Source: Paramecium sonneborni | Lineage: Eukaryota > Ciliophora > Oligohymenophorea > Peniculida > Parameciidae | Assembly: GCA_905182985.1 (NCBI GenBank) | Contig: CAJJDN010000026.1 | Location: 127,684-191,683, forward strand | Direction of reading: 5' to 3' | Length of the DNA: 64,000 nt | Part shown: positions 23,783 to 40,661 of the stretch, piece by piece | Position numbering within the stretch: the stretch's first letter is position 1 | Layout of the letters: the number at the start of each line of letters is the position of its first letter | Translations under genes and position numbers: made by a program | The notes under the pieces: model-generated | Databases searched by the model: none | Told to the model about the DNA's origin: nothing | Seen by the model: the letters and a program-made list of their open reading frames with translations, nothing else

Positions 23783-24368
23783 CCCCTTTTAACGTAATTT
23801 TTAATTATATATAAATTATTCAACTGTTTATTATGATTATCTTTTATCACTATATTACCCTACTCACACTATATATCTTTACTAAATATTATCATATCTA
23901 TAATATATACATAGATTAATCTCCATTTTATTCTCTTTAACTAATTTCTTTCCATTATTATCTTTCCCTCCTTCTATCTCTCACTTTATATATATCCTCA
24001 AATCTAATTAATTAATTCATTATTATACATATCTCCATCCAATCCCCTAATTTTAACCATTACTAATTAAATTTTAAATCTTATTCTTACCAATCATCAA
24101 ATCTTTCTCTTCTGCATAATCAATATGATAATTTATATTCAAATAAACTACCATTTCTCAAATAAATATGCTTAAACAATCCTCCCCTCTAAAGTTATAG
24201 AATACTTTCCTTTATCACATCTAAGATATTCTACTCTAATCATTTTACAAATCAATATGACATCTTTTACATATATTATTAGATCTCCTTCCAAATACTC
24301 TAGAATTATTTTGCACATCTCTTTTTTAAAACTACAACTATTATATTATAAAATTTATCAATTAAATT
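23783..24368. promoter_or_regulatory. Divergent intergenic region
   Basis: About 585 bp between the minus-strand GSK3 gene and the plus-strand 829-residue gene, so it should contain both promoters. It is rich in CT/TC on the plus strand. I see no gene and cannot identify specific elements. Confidence 0.4.
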
Positions 24369-26858
24369 ATGGACAACTAATACTAAATTGCTAAACAATT
24401 GCTCTAAGGCATTCTCATTATTAAACAACAAGACTCTAATCTAGATTCTGCTTATTCCTCCATTTTACTTGCTCTCTAATCCTAGTTACCATTAAAATAA
24501 GATCACTACTCATCTATCCTTATTGAAATTACAAAAAAATTAACCAAACAAATTGAGCAGTATGATGAATATTACACTTCTTAGATGCTCAAAATACTAT
24601 AAAATATTCCAAAATAACAATACATTCACCAATTATAATGTACTATATCTATTTTGAGCACTCTAATCCATTTATTACAGAAAGTTAATCAAACTTTTAT
24701 TCCTGAAATTTTTCAAATAATTTCGCTTCTAATTGACAATCCTTAAGCACTTCAAATAGCTTACCCACAATTGTTTATCAAAACTTTAAATTGTTTATTA
24801 AAATATAGCAGAGGGGTAATTCAAGAAAATGGATTATTTCTTTTTGAAAAAATCCTCTCTTATATAGTCTCTCACACTGATTGTTAATATTAAATATCAA
24901 ATTTTAATGTTACCTCATTAAAGTATGAAGAAAATTAAAAATTCCTGGTTCAATAAAAAGTTAATGATGAATTGTAAAATTTCTGTCTATTTATTACTCA
25001 TTTACCCACTCCTAAACTCAATAAATGTTATTCTTAGTTAATTTTTAAGATTTTCTCTTATCCTAATTGTGGATAATATTTTTATATTCCTACATAAATT
25101 TAATTGATTAATTTATACTTTAGATTCAATGAAGGTCAAAATATTTCAGAATTTTCAAAACTTATTATTCAGATGAACTCTTCATAATAATTAAGAATTT
25201 ATAATGAATTAGAGGAAGACTTAGAATTTGAATTAAAAAGATTTCCTTCATTGTAAAATGAAATAGACTCTTCATAAACTATTGCAATTATTAGAAAAAT
25301 TAAATGGTTAATTCACATTATTGTTGAATTTCAGAAACAATAAAATAATCAATTACAATATGTTTAAATAAGTGAAAAAATCATTAAGTATTTGATCTAA
25401 GGATTATAATATAAATGGAATCAAATAGTTATATCAGTAGATTCATAAGTTACACCACTCAATTCAAGTCTAAATTAATCAATAAAAAACACTATAAACA
25501 GACTTAATCTTGAATTAATGCCTCTTCTTAATAATGAATAAAGTATTTTAAATGAAATTATCAGCCTTTTAAATAGTTTAAATTAAAATGAAATAATTAA
25601 CACATATTTAGAAGATAAATTAGAAAAACAAATAAGCAAATTAATTTAAACTATTATAGTTGATGACTCATAAATTATTAAAATCTAAATCACATAAATT
25701 TTATATACAGCATCCATTTTATTTATTCTAAATAATATTTCATCAAGTTTTAAACATGATTCATTTTATTTTAGAAATTTGATAAAATTGTTCAGCATGC
25801 TCATCTTTAATTAAAATGCTCCATATAATACAATATTCTAATCATAATTAATCTTGTATAGCAACCTAATTTATCAAAATATTGATGAAAAAGATGATTA
25901 ATTTCTAGAGGTTTTATATTTAGATTATCTAATGTGCTAGAACAGTTAATCAACTATATTAATTTCTGAAATAAGTTAAAATTTTATTCAATAATTTAAA
26001 ATATTTGATCATTTAGCCTCAATTCTCTATAGAAATATTTAAAAAATTTAAGAATCTAATCTTTAAGTTGATTAAGGCAATTCTTTACAAACTATTTTGC
26101 ATGTTTACTCTAAATTTGATGGTTATAATTAAGGTTTAGATATTATATATTAAGTTTTGAAGACAATTTATTACATCTACGATAAATACTACTTAAAATC
26201 TGATATATTGTTTACTTAAAAATATCTTCAATTTCTTATCATGTTTTTCAAATAATGGATTAATCCTACTTTAAATAATAATATTGTAACAATATTAAGA
26301 CAAATAGTATTATCTTTGACATAATTTTTTCATCATTCATAAGTTCATTTCTAAGCTTTTTAATGTTTTTACTATTGCATACCAATCTTAGCCAAATAAG
26401 AATTACAAGAATGTAATCCAAAGTCATTATTTGGAATGAATGATGATCCTAATGTAAAAATTGTAGATACATTAGGCACTATATTTTTTGAATAAAGAAA
26501 ATCTTTTGAATATATTTTAACTTAAGATAATCAGATTTCTAAATTATATATCTGGATGATTATTAAAGAATTATTTATATACAATAGTTGTTAAGGGTTT
26601 TTTTAATTAAAAAGCATATAACAATTTCTAAAAAGCTACTTAATTTTTGAATAAGAAGAAAATTCGAATTCTTTTAAGATTTATGAATAAATATTATAAT
26701 TTCTGATCATTTATTGTCAGAAGAATGAGCTGAATCCAAATTTAATAGATTTATTACGATAAGTGGAGTTTTTTATTAAAAAATGTTCAAAATTAGAGGT
26801 AAATTAACTGAAAGAATTATGTATCAACCTGAACTAAAGATTGTCACAAATCAAATGA
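24369..26858 (+). CDS. Large helical protein of unknown function
   Basis: A single uninterrupted frame of 829 residues, from MDNQYQIAKQLLQGILIIK to SQIK before TGA. The sequence is dominated by leucine, isoleucine, asparagine and glutamine with evenly spaced hydrophobic residues, like an all-alpha HEAT/ARM-type solenoid. No catalytic motif, signal peptide or transmembrane segment is evident. Lack of introns over 2.5 kb is notable next to intron-rich neighbours, though other intronless genes occur here. It starts 585 bp from the divergent GSK3 gene. The function is unknown; a scaffold role would be speculation. Confidence 0.75.
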
Positions 26859-27634
26859 TTTGATTAAGTATATTTTGTAAATTAATATCTATACAATAAA
26901 TTTTTTGTTTTATTAATTGGATTAGATATCTAGAATAAGTAATTCAACTTAAAATATTTAAATTATTTTTTATATTAATAAAAAACAAAAAAGCTTTTGG
27001 CTTATTCAAATTTAATTTGTGTTTAATAAATAATAAATTATCAAAATTTTATTTTATTTGTTTTGAAAATGAATTAATGATTTTTATCTTTCTTCTATAA
27101 AGTTTTTGTTTCAATCTCGTTAAATTATAATAGGATTTATACTTTTATCATTTATTCATCAAAAACCTATAAAGTTTAAAACCAAATAGGTTCAATAAGA
27201 TTTTCATGAACAACAGATTTTTTGTAAAATGATTCACTTACTTAGACGAGACTTTTTTGATTATTATTATCTAATGATATGTAAAAAAAGATAGAAGGAT
27301 CAAGATTATTTTTAATTGAATTTTGAATAAGAAAGACATAAAATTAAGTTATAAAAGATTGTATTACAAATAATCCATAAAAGTATAAATAAAAAATAAA
27401 GACAACTGACTTCCAGCCTTATTTTAAATTCTAACTGATTTTTACTGTGATATTGAAGATAAATATGAGTCAATATCATATTTTTTGTTATTGTTGTCTG
27501 ATTTTTAAAGTAATCGATTATTATCTATTAAATCAATAATTAGCAGCAATAAATCTTTCCAGAACTAGATTCAAATTAGGATAAAAGTGTTCAACAAATA
27601 TCTAATACAAAAATATATAAAAATATTGAAAATC
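26859..27634. other. Intergenic, no gene recognised
   Basis: About 775 bp between convergent genes. Both strands have only short frames broken by TGA and no domain pattern. It could include long 3' regions or a decayed gene. Confidence 0.4.
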
Positions 27635-27873
27635 TCATATTCCTGATATTCCTTATGCACTTCTTCTTTTCATCATATTGCTTTTGGATGCAGGTACAAG
27701 AATAGGAACTTAGACTATCTTACCAAGGGTTGGATTATAAACTTCTAAGCTTTATTTTTGATCAGGAGTTACTATGTAAAATCATAAAAGAATATACAAC
27801 ATGCATTTGCAGTTGTCGAATAACTTTTGCTAATGGTTTCAATTTTTCTTTGTTTTTATAATGAACATCCCAT
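27635..27873 (-). CDS. Small protein with N-terminal MGC lipidation-like motif
   Basis: Predicted 69 residues with one 29-nt intron, in frame when spliced. The N-terminus MGCSLQKQRK fits a myristoylation (Gly2) plus palmitoylation (Cys3) signal. The rest, including LEVYNPTLGKIVQVPILVPA and a basic MMKRRS, matches nothing I recognise. It would be missed by standard ORF callers because the reading needs reassigned TAA/TAG codons and an intron. A membrane-anchored regulatory peptide is a guess. The model depends on the single intron being right. Confidence 0.5.
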
Positions 27874-27999
27874 TTTATTTAAGTTTTTAATTAATTTATA
27901 TATGGATTAAGTGAATAAGTAATAATAATTGTTAGCCTATAAAAGTTAATCTCAGTACTTGATTCAGTACGCATTTAAAAAATATAAATTAGATTAAAA

Positions 28000-29424
28000 T
28001 CACTATTCTTCATCATCATCAGCTGGATATTGATCTTAATCTTAAAATTCTTCTTCATTTTATTAGTTTTATTCTTAAGTTTAATCATGTAAATCATTTT
28101 TATTTTGCTATTCAGGTTAATTATCATCTTCATAATTATCATCTTCATAATTATCATCCTTATTATTATCTTCTTCATAATTATTTTTTTATTTACTTTC
28201 TTTATTACCTTTTTCAACCTTTTGATTATTTTAAGGATTTGATTTAATTTAAGAATTCGAAATAATTCTCTCTGTATTCTTTTTTTCGTTAAGATTACTT
28301 GAAACTTTACGAGAAGCTTACAACTTAGGATTTTATTTTTTAATAGATTAAAATTTAGTTTTTTGAGTTTAACTTGTTTCTGTATCAAATTTAGATGAAT
28401 TTTCTTTTGTATGTGTTCGATCAGAAAGTTAAGTATTGAAATGAGTTTAATTTTTATTCTTAAGTAATCTTTCAGTTGCTTATTATTGATCTTTGAAAGT
28501 AGGTTTCAATAATTTAGAGAACAAATTTAATTTATCTACATCCCTATATTATATAGAGAAACATACTTCTAATTTAATATTGATGGTATTTAAGCATAAG
28601 GACTAGTCAAAATAGTTTTTTAAATTTTTGTCTAATCAAAAGGTTGTTTGATAAAGCCTTGATTTGTTGCAGAATTTGTATAATCTCTAATAGATATCTT
28701 CTAAGCTAAATCAAGATCATCTTTAAGTGCTTAGAATCTCAATTAAGAGAACGATAATTTTCTATATATTTTATCCTATAATTACTTTAATAACTATTAT
28801 TCTTCTGCAATTTTTAATTAGTACTCTTATTATTACATATCAAATTTAGCTGAAAGTTCTACTTTCTTCTTTATTTAAGAATTTCTAACATTTTCAATTT
28901 TTTCAATTCTTCTTAAATCCAATTTTTATTTCATTCTAAATTTCTATTCTTAAATCTACAAGAATATGTATGATGCTAATTTACCTTTTAGAATTGTTGC
29001 TATTTAAGTTAAAGTTCTTCATTTTAACTATGTTTAAATTGTAATTAATATAGCATTAATCGTTCTTTCATTACTTCTTATTCAAGTCGTTTCTCTTCCT
29101 CTAAATCTCTTTTTTTTCTTATTGAATCTTCCTCTTAAAGGTGTTTCAATAACTTAATTTTACTGTTTCTGTTTTATTATTCTTAATTTAGGTTTTCTAA
29201 TCTTCTACTATACTAGATAAATAAAGTACAGATAATACATCAGATTAATCTTTGGATGCATTTTTTTTTGTTTCCAAAATTTTATTAACTTTGAATTCGA
29301 TAATATGATTGTTTGATTCTTACAATTATAATTGTTATTTTAATTAAGAAATTCTAGAATCTATTAATCCGAATTCCTATTATTTATGAAGAAGAGATCG
29401 TGTTTATTATGAAATCGATTTCAT
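28000..29424 (-). CDS. Q/N/D/E-rich coiled-coil protein
   Basis: Predicted 448 residues with introns of 26, 29 and 23 nt, in frame when spliced. The N-terminal half is coiled coil with heptad-like charged stretches such as RKKRDLEEEKRLEQEVMKER and LEYQ-type Q/E runs. The C-terminal 150 residues are low complexity and acidic, including a short tandem repeat of the unit DDNYE, and end in QYPADDDEEQ. No enzymatic motif is present. It lies 45 bp from the stop of the 516-residue gene upstream on the same strand. A cytoskeletal or basal-body role is common for such proteins in ciliates, but nothing in the sequence proves it. Confidence 0.68.
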
Positions 29425-29468
29425 AAAAATATATATATAAATATATTAATTAATATAATTTGATGAAA

Positions 29469-31019
29469 TCAATAAAATCTAATTTTCTTGACAACCTTAC
29501 CAAGATTGGTGATTTCCATATTTTCTCCTTATATTTCAGATTCATGAGTATTAGAATCTATTGAATCATCTTCATCTTCTTTATTTTTTTACTCATCATT
29601 GTCAGATAAATCAATAGTGATGTTTTCTTATTCTATAAGTTTTTCATAAGCTTCCATATATTCAAAAATTTTAGCATCTGATAGATCTGGTTTAACATTT
29701 TTAAAAAACAATGGGACAGCATATGACCACATTAACATCATGATTTAAAAAAAGGGTTTTCTTTATCCAGACCTTTACTATAAAGTCATAACTTTATTGA
29801 AACATAAATTAACATAATAAACAAGAAATTGATAGTCAATAGTTTTTAATAAATCTAAGATAATTTGATCAGGAATTTAATGATATTAAATATCATCAGC
29901 CCTTGACATTTTAAAAGAGAGTTTTCTTTCACTTACCATAATGATCAATTTAGGATATGGTTTAATATGTTTATAAACATCAGAATAGAATGTTGTATAT
30001 CCTTAACATAAATTATCATAAATATCCTATAAGATTTCCTGATTTACATCATGCTAAGATAATGTAGAAATGATGACTTTACAAACATCTTCTTTTGTTC
30101 TAGAATCTACAGATCCTTATTTAAAAGATTTCTAAACTCTTAATGTTGCATCAGCAGTTCTAATAGCCAAACCACTTAAAGCTTTTAGAGATTATAGTAT
30201 TTCAAACATAAATTCATGTTATTCTCCATAAATATTAATTACATTGCCAGCTTCGGCTCTTTCTTAAAAATATGTTAAGATAGGCATAACAATCTTTTTA
30301 ATTATTACAATGAATCTTAAGATTTGATGACTAAAAACAGTATTCGAATAATAAACTTTTTCTAATTAATCACTTGATAGTAATTATAAATTTGGAAACC
30401 ATGTTTTTCTAGTACATTCTAAATATAATCCATTATCTTCAATTAAATTTGGCATCCTTCTCACATCAACATATAAATAATTAGGAGCTAATTCATTCAA
30501 ATTTTAAGCAATCAACATTCTAATTGGTAAATATTATTCGTAAACTTTAATTATATCTAAACATAAACAAGGTTCATCCTCTACATATTTCCATTAATCT
30601 GGCCATTCCTTTGTCATTAATTCATCTCTTAAAGTAAAATACTTTTTCTTAAAGTAAGTCCAAAATTTCAATCTTAATTCATTACCATCTAATTCATCAT
30701 AAAATACATCATAAGCTACTTTAATCCAGATTTCAATAGATAATCGTTTATTTTATGCAAATTCACATAGACATATTTTAAAATCTGGACTTGATGAATT
30801 CATAGTTTCATGTATAATTTTTTTGATTTAACTTTCCTTATAAATTTCCCATTCTTACAAAATTTAAGTATCATATTATAATCTTTAATCATAAAAGTTG
30901 ACTTCAGATTGTCTCAACTATTAAATAAGTTATTTGATTTGAAACATTTCATCTTCAAAACAACTATCCATAGCTTTTGTCATTTGTCTCATTTAGAAGA
31001 ATCTTTAAGAATTTTGCAT
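29469..31019 (-). CDS. Hypothetical 516-residue protein
   Basis: Intronless frame beginning MQNSQRFFQMRQMTKAMDS. The central region is rich in tryptophan and aromatic residues (KLFWTYFKK-like and EWPDQWKYVEDEPCLCLDII segments) and looks like a folded helical domain. The C-terminal 70 residues are acidic and disordered-looking (SDNDEQKNKEDEDDSIDSN). No signal peptide or known catalytic motif is recognised. It is divergent from the U1 snRNA gene and the adaptin-ear gene to its right. Its function is unknown. Confidence 0.72.
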
Positions 31020-31204
31020 TGATAGAATGAAAAATAAATGATTAAATCATAAATATCCTAAATTTTTAATATTATAAAACCTAATTATTACAATCCATTT
31101 TAACATTATTAACAATTCTACTTCTCAATATTAGTAAAATTAAATCAAACCCATAAAATACCATTTTTATTTTTAATATATAAATAATTTTTTAACTTAA
31201 CTTA

Positions 31205-31367
31205 ATTTACTTACCTGGCGAGCACTGCTGATGATCATGTAGATTAGTAGTGTGGGGTTAAGCTGGCCATTGCACAACCGGCGTCAGTGAGGCTCCAAAA
31301 CTTTCCGTTTGGAAAGGCTTTATCGCTCAATTTCTGCTAGTGAGGGGAAACCCTCGCACCTCACATT
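31205..31367 (+). ncRNA. U1 spliceosomal snRNA
   Basis: The 5' end contains ACTTACCTGG, the U1 sequence that pairs with 5' splice sites. Downstream is the stem-loop II core CCATTGCACAACCGG, where human U1 has CCAUUGCACUCCGG. An Sm-like site, AATTTCTG (31329-31336), sits just before a strong terminal hairpin, GTGAGGG-GAAA-CCCTCGC (31340-31358). It is the only clearly GC-rich island in the window. The exact ends are estimated from homology: the 5' end is within 2-3 nt and the 3' end within about 5 nt. It lies in the divergent region between two protein genes. Its 5' sequence matches the short GTA-starting introns annotated throughout. Confidence 0.92.
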
Positions 31368-31644
31368 TAAAAATAATCAAACGAAATTTATTTTATCTAT
31401 TTATCTATTAATTATTACATACAATATTATCTCTATTTAATTATTATTTATAACATACAATATGATATTTATTTTTATTCTAACTTTAATCAAATACAAC
31501 TTCTTCTTCATATTTCTTATTTAATTCCCCTATTCAAATCTTAAATCTTATCTATCAACATTTTTATATTATCAAATATAATCTTCATTTTTTATTACAA
31601 CTTTCTTATTCAAACTGAATTATATATAATTATTTAATTTCAAA

Positions 31645-35899
<4,255 letters not shown>

Positions 35900-36179
35900 A
35901 ATAGATATTATTAATTATATACACATTGAATTTATAAAAAGTTCTTAATTAAAATAATAAAATATATATATTTATATAAGTTGTGAAAAGGTAATAATCT
36001 TTTTAAATCTCTTTTGATAATGATTTTATTAAATATAAAATTGTAAAGGAATACAATTAATATGAATATATAAAAAATATAGTATTTTAAAGGAAAGGAA
36101 ATAAATAATGAAAAAAAAACTAGATGGTTTTTATAAAAAATAGATTTGAGTATAGATAAATGATTATAATTTTTGATAA

Positions 36180-37218
36180 ATGAAACATGTTAGATTGAAT
36201 GGTTAATCAGATTCTCCAAGAGAGATAGGATTATTTAGATAATGTGTGAGATTCTAGCCAAAAGAGAGATCACCATAACCAAATGAAGATGATGCAATGA
36301 TGTACTCTAAACTTCGAAGATTTGGATTAGTTAAGGATAAAGCATTAAAGTATTGTATGGCTGATCATTGTAAAATTGATGCTTCATAAGGAAGACATGG
36401 TCCTCCAAATTATAAAGTATTCGAAACTTCACTTGATTAATAAAAAATTATAAGAGGTTGGTAAATGGTTGGAAAATTGAAAGAGAGAAATTGTGAAAAT
36501 TATTAAAAGGCTAGAAATGATGATGGATTAATGTAATATAGAAATTAAGAGGAGTAGAAAAAATTTGAGAGGCTGAAAGATTATTTTATAGGGTTAAGTA
36601 ATTCCAGTAAATAAGTAAAGCTTCCATAATTTTAAATGGGAAACGGAAAAGATCATTATTTTGAATTAGCAGATTATTATGAATAATTAAAGCCATTGTC
36701 TAGAACATTAATAACTGATACAGAATCATTTGATGATATAATTCTAAAATAAGTTAGAGAACAATATAGAATAGAACCAAGAGTTTAAAGACCAGGTATA
36801 AAAAGAACTGATGAAGAGAAAGGTTTAAAATAAAGATAAAAAGCATTACATGAGTTGATTGAGACTTATAGAGAAGCAAGAAGTCCACATGATCCTTCAA
36901 TTGAAATTGTATTATTGGATAGCTATGAAGATGTTAGATCAATTTAATCCAAGAGAAGAAAAACATCGTTTAGAGCTTCCACATATATCCGATTAAAAAG
37001 AATAAAAGGAATAACTTAATATAGAGGAAGGAAGTGCAAGTGCTAAAAGAAGATTGAGTGTTTTAAGTTATAGATTTTCAAAATTTTAACAAACTGATGA
37101 ATAAAGAAAAAATTAATAATTTTAAGAAAAACTAGATAAATTAGTTACTAAAGTTATTGGTAGGATTAATTGTAAATTTGATGGAACTTTGTTTGGAAGA
37201 GATTTTTAAAACTCATGA
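36180..37218 (+). CDS. Unknown protein, first of a tandem paralogous pair
   Basis: Predicted 338 residues with one 22-nt intron, in frame when spliced. A conserved block near residues 50-110 reads LRRFGLVKDKALKYCMADHC, then KIDASQGRHGPPNYKVFE, and GWQMVGKLKE. The neighbour at 37251 has the same block in diverged form. Another shared block is YFELADYYEQLKPLSRTLIT with TESFDDI. The C-terminus is basic (KRRLSVLSYRFSKF). I do not recognise the family, and no catalytic triad or membrane segment is evident. The stop lies 32 bp from the start of the second paralogue. Confidence 0.75.
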
Positions 37219-37250
37219 TTGTCAATTATATTTTTATTATATTCATAAAT

Positions 37251-38344
37251 ATGAGAGATACAGCATTTAGTTCATCCCCATTTGAAAAACCAAATTAAAT
37301 CACAAGTGGTTTATTTAGGGATTGTCAAAGGTTTATTCCTAGACGTAAATTCACTGAAGAAAACCAAGATAATGCAACTTTATTTGCAAAATTAAGAAGG
37401 GCTGGACTAGAAAAAAAATAAGCACTTAAATATTGTTAAGCTCAACATTGTAAATTAGATACTACATAAAGTGATTTTGGACCACCAAGTTATAAGATAT
37501 TCAAATAACATTATGATCCAATAAAATAATACAAAGGATGGTAATTAGATGGGAAAGTTAAATTAAAAGATTAATGTGAATTTGAAAGAATAAGTAAAGA
37601 TATTAATTTAGGTTTGAGATAACAACCCAATGAAGATTTATATTAATTATACAATAAACTAGCTGAGACTCATCGAAATACAGAACAAAAATGCAACTTT
37701 ACTGATCTTTCAAGATAAGAGTTAATTCTCAAATTAAGATCATTGACTAGAGATGATAATAGAAAATACAACACTCCTATTTATTAATTGAGAAGACATA
37801 ATGAAATTTATTATGAATTAGCTGATTATTTTGAAAAGTAGTAGCCACCCTAAATTAAATCTTTAGTTACAGAACTAGAAGCTTTTGAAGATATTGTTCC
37901 AAAAAAATATCTAAAGTAATTTTATTTGGAATAAAAATACACAGGAAATAAAAAAAAGAATTAAAATCAAGATTTGAGTGAAAAAATGTAGAGACGGTCA
38001 AGAATTTTAATGGAATTAACTGCTTTATTTTCTCCAGTCAAATCTGATAACTCGGTATATAATCAAATAAATTATATAAGAATAGAAGATCTTTCATTTC
38101 AAAATAGGATTAAATGTGGTAAGTTTAAAATGATTCTGCAATTACCAGTTTATTAGATATGGATGAAAGTAATATTAGTAGAAATGCTGAAAGAAATAGT
38201 TTTTTCTTTAATCGTTTTTCTAAAATCAAATAAACAGAGGAATAAGAAAGAATGAATCAATTTTAATTATCTTTAAAAAAAGTTGTTAAAAAAAATATTG
38301 AAAACATGAACAACTCCTAAAAAAAATAACAAGACTATGATTGA
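37251..38344 (+). CDS. Unknown protein, second of a tandem paralogous pair
   Basis: Predicted 355 residues with one 26-nt intron, in frame when spliced. It shares with the preceding gene the blocks LRRAGLEKKQALKYCQAQHC, KLDTTQSDFGPPSYKIFK, GWQLDGKVK, and YYELADYFEKQQPPQIKSL followed by EAFEDIVPK. The C-terminal NRFSKIKQTEEQERMNQF also aligns with RFSKFQQTDEQRKNQQF of the neighbour. Divergence is substantial, so this is an old tandem duplication rather than an assembly copy. Function is unknown. The conserved Cys/His-containing block (KYC-x3-HCK) could be structural, but the spacing is not a known zinc finger. Confidence 0.75.
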
Positions 38345-38761
38345 TTTAAAATTGAATTTGAGATCCAATGATCTTTATTAACTTCTATATTTATTTAGAA
38401 AATAAGTTATTGTTAATTTTTAATTTATCTATATAGAAATATATAAAAAGAAACTAATCTATTTATATAAATATGATAATTATTATTAAATTTAATAATT
38501 GTTAATCTGAAGATAAGAAAATCTTATAAGAATCTATTTAAAAATTAAAAATACAAATCAGAATTTATTCCATCTTTGTTTTTTTCCTTTAAAAGTAAAA
38601 TTATTAATAACCAAAGTTTCAATTTAAAAAGATGGTTGCTAAAAGAGTAATTATTGAACTCTCTTCTTTATGTATTATATATTCTATATATAAAATGAGT
38701 ATTCTATAAATTAAATTATCGAATTCTGAATTTAAAAGCAAAAAATTCATTAATAAAATAA
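38345..38761. other. Intergenic, no gene recognised
   Basis: About 415 bp of AT-rich DNA between two plus-strand genes. No supported frame or RNA motif is seen; it presumably holds a terminator and promoter. Confidence 0.4.
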
Positions 38762-40489
38762 ATGGGAGGAGCTTAATCAAATAGCTAAAGATCTTTACTT
38801 AGTTGTCTAAAATTCTTAATAGAAGATATTGAACTTATTGCCGATTAAGAATTATTGAAATATTTGAGAGGAATTTTAATAAAATTTCCATGTCATTTTG
38901 TAAAAAACAGGTATAATAAATATCAAATATTTTTTAGTAAGAAAATAATAAAAATTATTGCGAAATCCATACCACCTCAAATTATGTAATTTGAAGACAT
39001 TTTACTCAACAATATAAGTTCAGTTTTTTAATGCTCTTTAATTGCAAATAAATATAATTTATATAAATAAATTGAGAATTAGAAAATAGATTCAGATTTT
39101 GTCAGAAATTTTAGATTGATGAATTTCGAATAGTTGAAATCTAATTATGAAGGAGAATATGAAAATTCTTTAATATCATTATATTAAGGAATTAAAATTT
39201 ATTGTCATTTAGCAAATAAGATACTAATTGAATTAAAAAGCAATAGTTTAGTGTAATGTTAAGTTTATGTTTTGATTTGGGAACATTTATAAAATCATTT
39301 AATTAAATTTTCAAAGGATCCAGATTATGATTTGAATCCAATTAATAAAAGTTTTGATGAAAAATATTATAAATTATCTCCAGAGATAAAAATTGAAATA
39401 ATTGGAGGTAAATTATGGGGAAATATAGTTTAATAATTAGATGTTGATTTCATACTTGATGAATTTAAAAAAGCAAGGAGATCTAATTAATAATCAATAA
39501 TTCCATTTAATTAAATATTTAATGCAATAATTGATATCAATATTGATGTTGCTCATTTATAATGGATTGGGAGAAGTGATTTTTAATTTTCAGATTAACT
39601 TAATAAGATTGTTAGATTTATTTAAGAAGATTCAAAATAACTAATGGATGATTTATATATGGATTCAAAAGGAGATTTAATAATGTTTTTTGAAAAATGG
39701 GAAAAAGATAATTATTTTCTTAAATCTTCTTTGCCTTTATGGATTTGTGAAAATTATTTTGATTGTAAATTTTTTGAATTTAGTGAAAATAAAATTTAAG
39801 GAGATTTTAAATTACTTTCGTAAGTCGAATAAAAAAAACTGTTAGATTAATACCCAATTTTAGATTCTAACTCTAGACCATTAAACTTTATAGATTAATT
39901 TTAATAATCATTAAATTCAAAATGCTTTTAGTTTGATGATTTTTTATAAAAAAATTCAGAATAAATTCTAATTAAAATGCTTTAATGGTTAAAAGAAGAA
40001 AAAAAATATAGTAACATTATGTTAATAAGTGAAAGTACGCAATAAGGAGGTAGTGCTGCAATTAATTATGAAGATATTTCTAATTGTGTATTTGAAGAAA
40101 ACTCATAAGATTAAGGAAACTCTGCAATTAGATCTTAAAACCTTATTCAATCTTAGATACAATAACCAAATATTGTTATAGAGTAAGAAGTTGAGATTGT
40201 TAGAGTATGCAAAAAATATGATTCAATTAAGAATATTATTTCATCAAGTATTGAATAAAGAGATGAAAACATAATGTTTAGAAATATGGGTTCAAATACT
40301 ATTTCAAAAGAGCTTATTGATTTTTTCAGTTTCATCAAACCAATTAATGAAAACTATGTGATAGAGATTATTAATTATCTTGGAAAACAAAAATAAAAAG
40401 AAAAAGCATTTATAAATAATGCATTGAATAGCAATTTAGAATTTTTTAAAGGATCTATGGCAGCAGAATTATTATCTTTCATTAAATGA
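38762..40489 (+). CDS. Hypothetical protein with MGG myristoylation-like N-terminus
   Basis: Predicted 566 residues with one 27-nt intron, in frame when spliced. The N-terminus MGGAQSNSQRS fits an N-myristoylation signal (Gly2, Ser6). The body is helical, with YCHLANKILIELKSNSL and QVYVLIWEHLQNHLIKFSKD among the best-structured parts. A short Q/S-rich segment precedes the C-terminal helix ELIDFFSFIKPINENYVIEI. No catalytic motif or known domain is recognised. Membrane attachment by lipid is inferred from the N-terminus only. Confidence 0.7.
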
Positions 40490-40661
40490 AATTTTGTATT
40501 TTTTATCAAGTCATGATATTCTCAATCATAATATAATTTTTTTATAATAATTTTTATATTGAAGTTTCTTTAATAATTAATTAATCAGGTTTTTATTTAA
40601 AATATGCCTATTTAAATAAGTTTAAATTTTATTTCTATATTAATATTCTTAAAGAATTAAT

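Noticed and set aside
27975..28388. Lysine/isoleucine-rich 137-residue ORF
   Set aside because: It is an out-of-frame shadow of the Q/D/E-rich C-terminus of the coiled-coil gene at 28000-29424.
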